A stretch of DNA of 6,897 bases from Thermocrinis sp. (GTDB taxonomy: Bacteria; Aquificota; Aquificia; Aquificales; Aquificaceae): contig JAEMPM010000041.1 in the NCBI GenBank assembly GCA_022759285.1, forward strand, positions 1-6,897, written 5' to 3'. The notes beneath the pieces are model-generated. The model worked only from the letters and a program-made list of their open reading frames with translations. It made no database searches and was not told where the DNA came from. Position 1 is the stretch's first letter. Each line of letters opens with the position of its first letter. A program made the position numbers and the translations under genes. This document shows, in pieces, positions 5,347-6,897 of the stretch.

Positions 5347-6687
5347 TTATTTGCCTATGCAAAAGTTAGAAAATATCTCTCCTAAAAGTTCTTCCGTTGT
5401 AATAGCGCCTAAAAGCTCTTCTAAGTAAAGCTGAACCTCTCTGAGGTATAACATTAGGATCTCAGGCGATAACTCTTTTAAGTTTTTTTCCAGTATTAAT
5501 TTTATAACACCCAAGGATTTTTGCAAGAGGTCTGCGTGCCTCAGGGAAATATAAAGCCCCTCACCCACGCTCGCACCCAAGTTGGAAAGAATAGTGACCT
5601 TTAGCTGTTCTATACCACTTCCATCCTTGGCACTGACCAATACAAAGTTTGGAAATATCTTTTTGTGTCCTTCCCAAAAGCCAAGGTCTGCCTTGTTTAA
5701 AACCACTATATGGTTCTTATCCTTCACAAGGGAGTAGATGTATAGGTCTTCCTCTTCGAGAGGTTCGTGAGCCTGAACCACAAAGAGTATAAGATGAGCG
5801 GTGTTTAGCTTTTGTATGCTCCGTTCTATGCCAATTTTTTCCACCGGATCTTCGGAATGCCTAATACCTGCGGTGTCTATGAGGTTTATTGGGATGCCTT
5901 CCAAGTTCAAAGGTTCCTGCAAAAAGTCCCGTGTAGTGCCCGGAATGTCTGTAACGATTGCCCTTTGGGTACCCAGTAGTTTGTTAAAGAGAGAAGATTT
6001 CCCCACATTGGGCTTGCCTACTATTGCCAAATTGACGCCTTTTCTCAAAAACTCTCCCGTTCGGACTGTGGCGAGCAATTCCTCTATTTTAGTTTTTATT
6101 TCCTCAAGCTGGCTTTTTATTTCCTCCTCGCTCAAGGTTGGTATGTCTTGTTCCTCAAACTCTATGCTTGCCTCCACAAAGGCGCAAAGGTTAACGAGTT
6201 TTTCTCTGAGAGGGACAATAAGCTGGGATAGATCTCCTCTGAGTTGCCTCAGGGCGCTTTTTAGGGCAAGCTCGGACTTGGCGGATATTAGATCTCCTAC
6301 TGCCTCCGCCTGAAGGAGGTCCATCTTTCCGTTCAAAAAGGCCCTTTTGGTAAATTCACCCCGCTCCGCAAGTCTTACACCATTCTGAAGAAAAAGCTCC
6401 ACCACCTTTTTTAATATCAAAGGGTTTCCGTGCAAAAACAACTCCACCATATCTTCACCGGTGTAGCTTTTGGGAGACTGGTAGTAGATCATTATTCCTT
6501 CGTCTATGGGATTTCCCTCCGCGTCAAGGATCTTTACCAGATGGGCATACCTGGGTTTTAGCTTACCTTTTAGCTCCACAAAGGGCAAAACCTTTTCCAA
6601 AACGCCCAGACCGCTGAGCCTTACAACACCAATGGCACTTTCTCCATAGGGTGTAGCTATGGCTACGATAGGTTCCCTTTGCTTCAT
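5347..6687 (-). CDS. mnmE: MnmE (TrmE) tRNA modification GTPase
   Basis: MnmE acts with MnmG (not in this window) to add a carboxymethylaminomethyl-type group to C5 of wobble uridine 34 in tRNAs reading two-codon NNR boxes. The 446 residues show the N-terminal tetrahydrofolate-binding/dimerisation domain (about 1-118), a helical domain split around the G domain, and the G domain itself (about 215-375). Intact G motifs are GKPNVGKS (224-231), TDIPGTTRD (246-254), DTAG (271-274), NKAD (331-334) and VSAK (351-354). Glu283, in the position of the E. coli catalytic Glu282, is present. The protein ends with the required FCIGK (442-446). The ATG is supported by the family N-terminus PIVAIATP. It lies only 8 nt after the tRNA-Arg(ACG) discriminator base with no Shine-Dalgarno sequence, so translation probably starts on a message generated by tRNA 3' processing. 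rho follows after two stop codons. Confidence 0.98.
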   Translation of the reverse strand: MKQREPIVAIATPYGESAIGVVRLSGLGVLEKVLPFVELKGKLKPRYAHLVKILDAEGNPIDEGIMIYYQSPKSYTGEDMVELFLHGNPLILKKVVELFLQNGVRLAERGEFTKRAFLNGKMDLLQAEAVGDLISAKSELALKSALRQLRGDLSQLIVPLREKLVNLCAFVEASIEFEEQDIPTLSEEEIKSQLEEIKTKIEELLATVRTGEFLRKGVNLAIVGKPNVGKSSLFNKLLGTQRAIVTDIPGTTRDFLQEPLNLEGIPINLIDTAGIRHSEDPVEKIGIERSIQKLNTAHLILFVVQAHEPLEEEDLYIYSLVKDKNHIVVLNKADLGFWEGHKKIFPNFVLVSAKDGSGIEQLKVTILSNLGASVGEGLYISLRHADLLQKSLGVIKLILEKNLKELSPEILMLYLREVQLYLEELLGAITTEELLGEIFSNFCIGK

Positions 6688-6695
6688 AGTAAAAG

Positions 6696-6769
6696 CCAGC
6701 CCGGCGGGAGTCGAACCCGCAACCTTGGGATCCGTAGTCCCACGCTCTGTCCAGTTGAGCTACGGGCCG
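6696..6769 (-). tRNA. tRNA-Arg, anticodon ACG
   Basis: A complete 74-nt cloverleaf can be folded by eye. The 7-bp acceptor stem starts C1-G72 with a G2-U71 wobble pair. The D stem GCTC/GAGC has A20, an arginine identity base. The anticodon stem is TGGGA/TCCCA with loop CTACGGA, giving anticodon ACG at plus-strand 6733-6735. The variable region has 5 nt and the T stem is GCGGG/CCCGC with loop TTCGACT. A34 should be deaminated to inosine and read CGU, CGC and CGA. The discriminator is G73, and the next genomic bases are CTT, so CCA must be added enzymatically. A 20-bp AT-rich spacer separates it from the upstream tRNA-Arg. Confidence 0.97.
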
Positions 6770-6789
6770 TTTATCTATTAAATTATAAG

Positions 6790-6863
6790 CGTGCCCGGGG
6801 GGACTTGAACCCCCGACCTTGGGTTCCGGAGACCCACGCTCTATCCAACTGAGCTACGGGCAC
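6790..6863 (-). tRNA. tRNA-Arg, anticodon CCG
   Basis: This is a complete 74-nt cloverleaf. The acceptor stem GTGCCCG/CGGGCAC is fully paired, and the D stem is GCTC/GAGC. The anticodon stem TGGGT/ACCCA holds loop CTCCGGA, giving anticodon CCG at plus-strand 6827-6829, which reads CGG. The T stem is GGGGG/CCCCC with loop TTCAAGT. The discriminator is G73, followed by CTT, so CCA is not encoded. It is about 80% identical to the ACG tRNA downstream, consistent with an old tandem duplication. The 34 bases upstream to the window edge are AT-rich, but no convincing promoter pair can be assigned. Confidence 0.97.
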
Positions 6864-6897
6864 TATAAAAATAATTTAGTTCAACCTTAGCAACGAC

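Noticed and set aside
5801..6313. 170-residue plus-strand open frame opposite mnmE
   Set aside because: It is a shadow of the mnmE G domain on the other strand, with Ser-rich composition and no recognisable motif.
6696..6863. Tandem tRNA genes as an integration (att) site or the edge of a mobile element
   Set aside because: Core housekeeping genes lie directly downstream, both tRNAs are intact, and no integrase or direct repeat of a tRNA 3' end is visible.

Overview
The window looks like bacterial chromosome from the order Aquificales (Aquifex/Hydrogenobacter/Thermocrinis type). The evidence is a truncated Ppx/GppA protein that resembles, from memory, the Aquifex exopolyphosphatase; very tight gene packing with overlaps of 1-21 bp; Lys/Glu/Ile-rich proteins; Arg codons that look mostly AGA/AGG; and two tRNA genes without an encoded CCA end. 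This placement was made by recognition only, with no database search, and the genus is open.

Layout. A 3'-terminal piece of ppx (1-885) runs on the plus strand and enters from outside the window. Everything else is on the minus strand. Read in transcription order (right to left), it is: tRNA-Arg(CCG), tRNA-Arg(ACG), mnmE, rho, then a promoter/operator, then dnaJ, hspR, khtT, khtU. khtU and ppx converge and their ends overlap by 21 bp. There is no gene-free stretch over 300 bases. The longest non-coding gaps are 32 bp between rho and dnaJ, 20 bp between the two tRNAs, and the 34 bp of AT-rich sequence at the right edge, where I see no convincing promoter.

Functional units. The right half is core information processing: two arginine tRNAs, the tRNA wobble-uridine modification GTPase MnmE and the transcription terminator Rho, probably one transcription unit. 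mnmE begins 8 nt after the mature 3' end of the second tRNA and has no ribosome binding site. rho follows 15 bp after mnmE with a near-perfect Shine-Dalgarno sequence. The left half is a stress operon: the co-chaperone DnaJ, the MerR-family heat-shock repressor HspR, a KhtT-like RCK_C regulatory subunit and a KhtU-like cation/proton antiporter.

Most interesting point. Between rho and dnaJ there is a sigma-70-type promoter (TTGACA-N16-TATTAT). Lying over its -35 box and spacer is an inverted repeat matching 11 of 14 bases of the HspR operator HAIR. This suggests that HspR represses its own operon and that potassium/proton antiport is wired into the HspR heat-shock response. The same promoter geometry would make the dnaJ message leaderless or nearly so. 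I found no mobile element, CRISPR array or strong intrinsic terminator.
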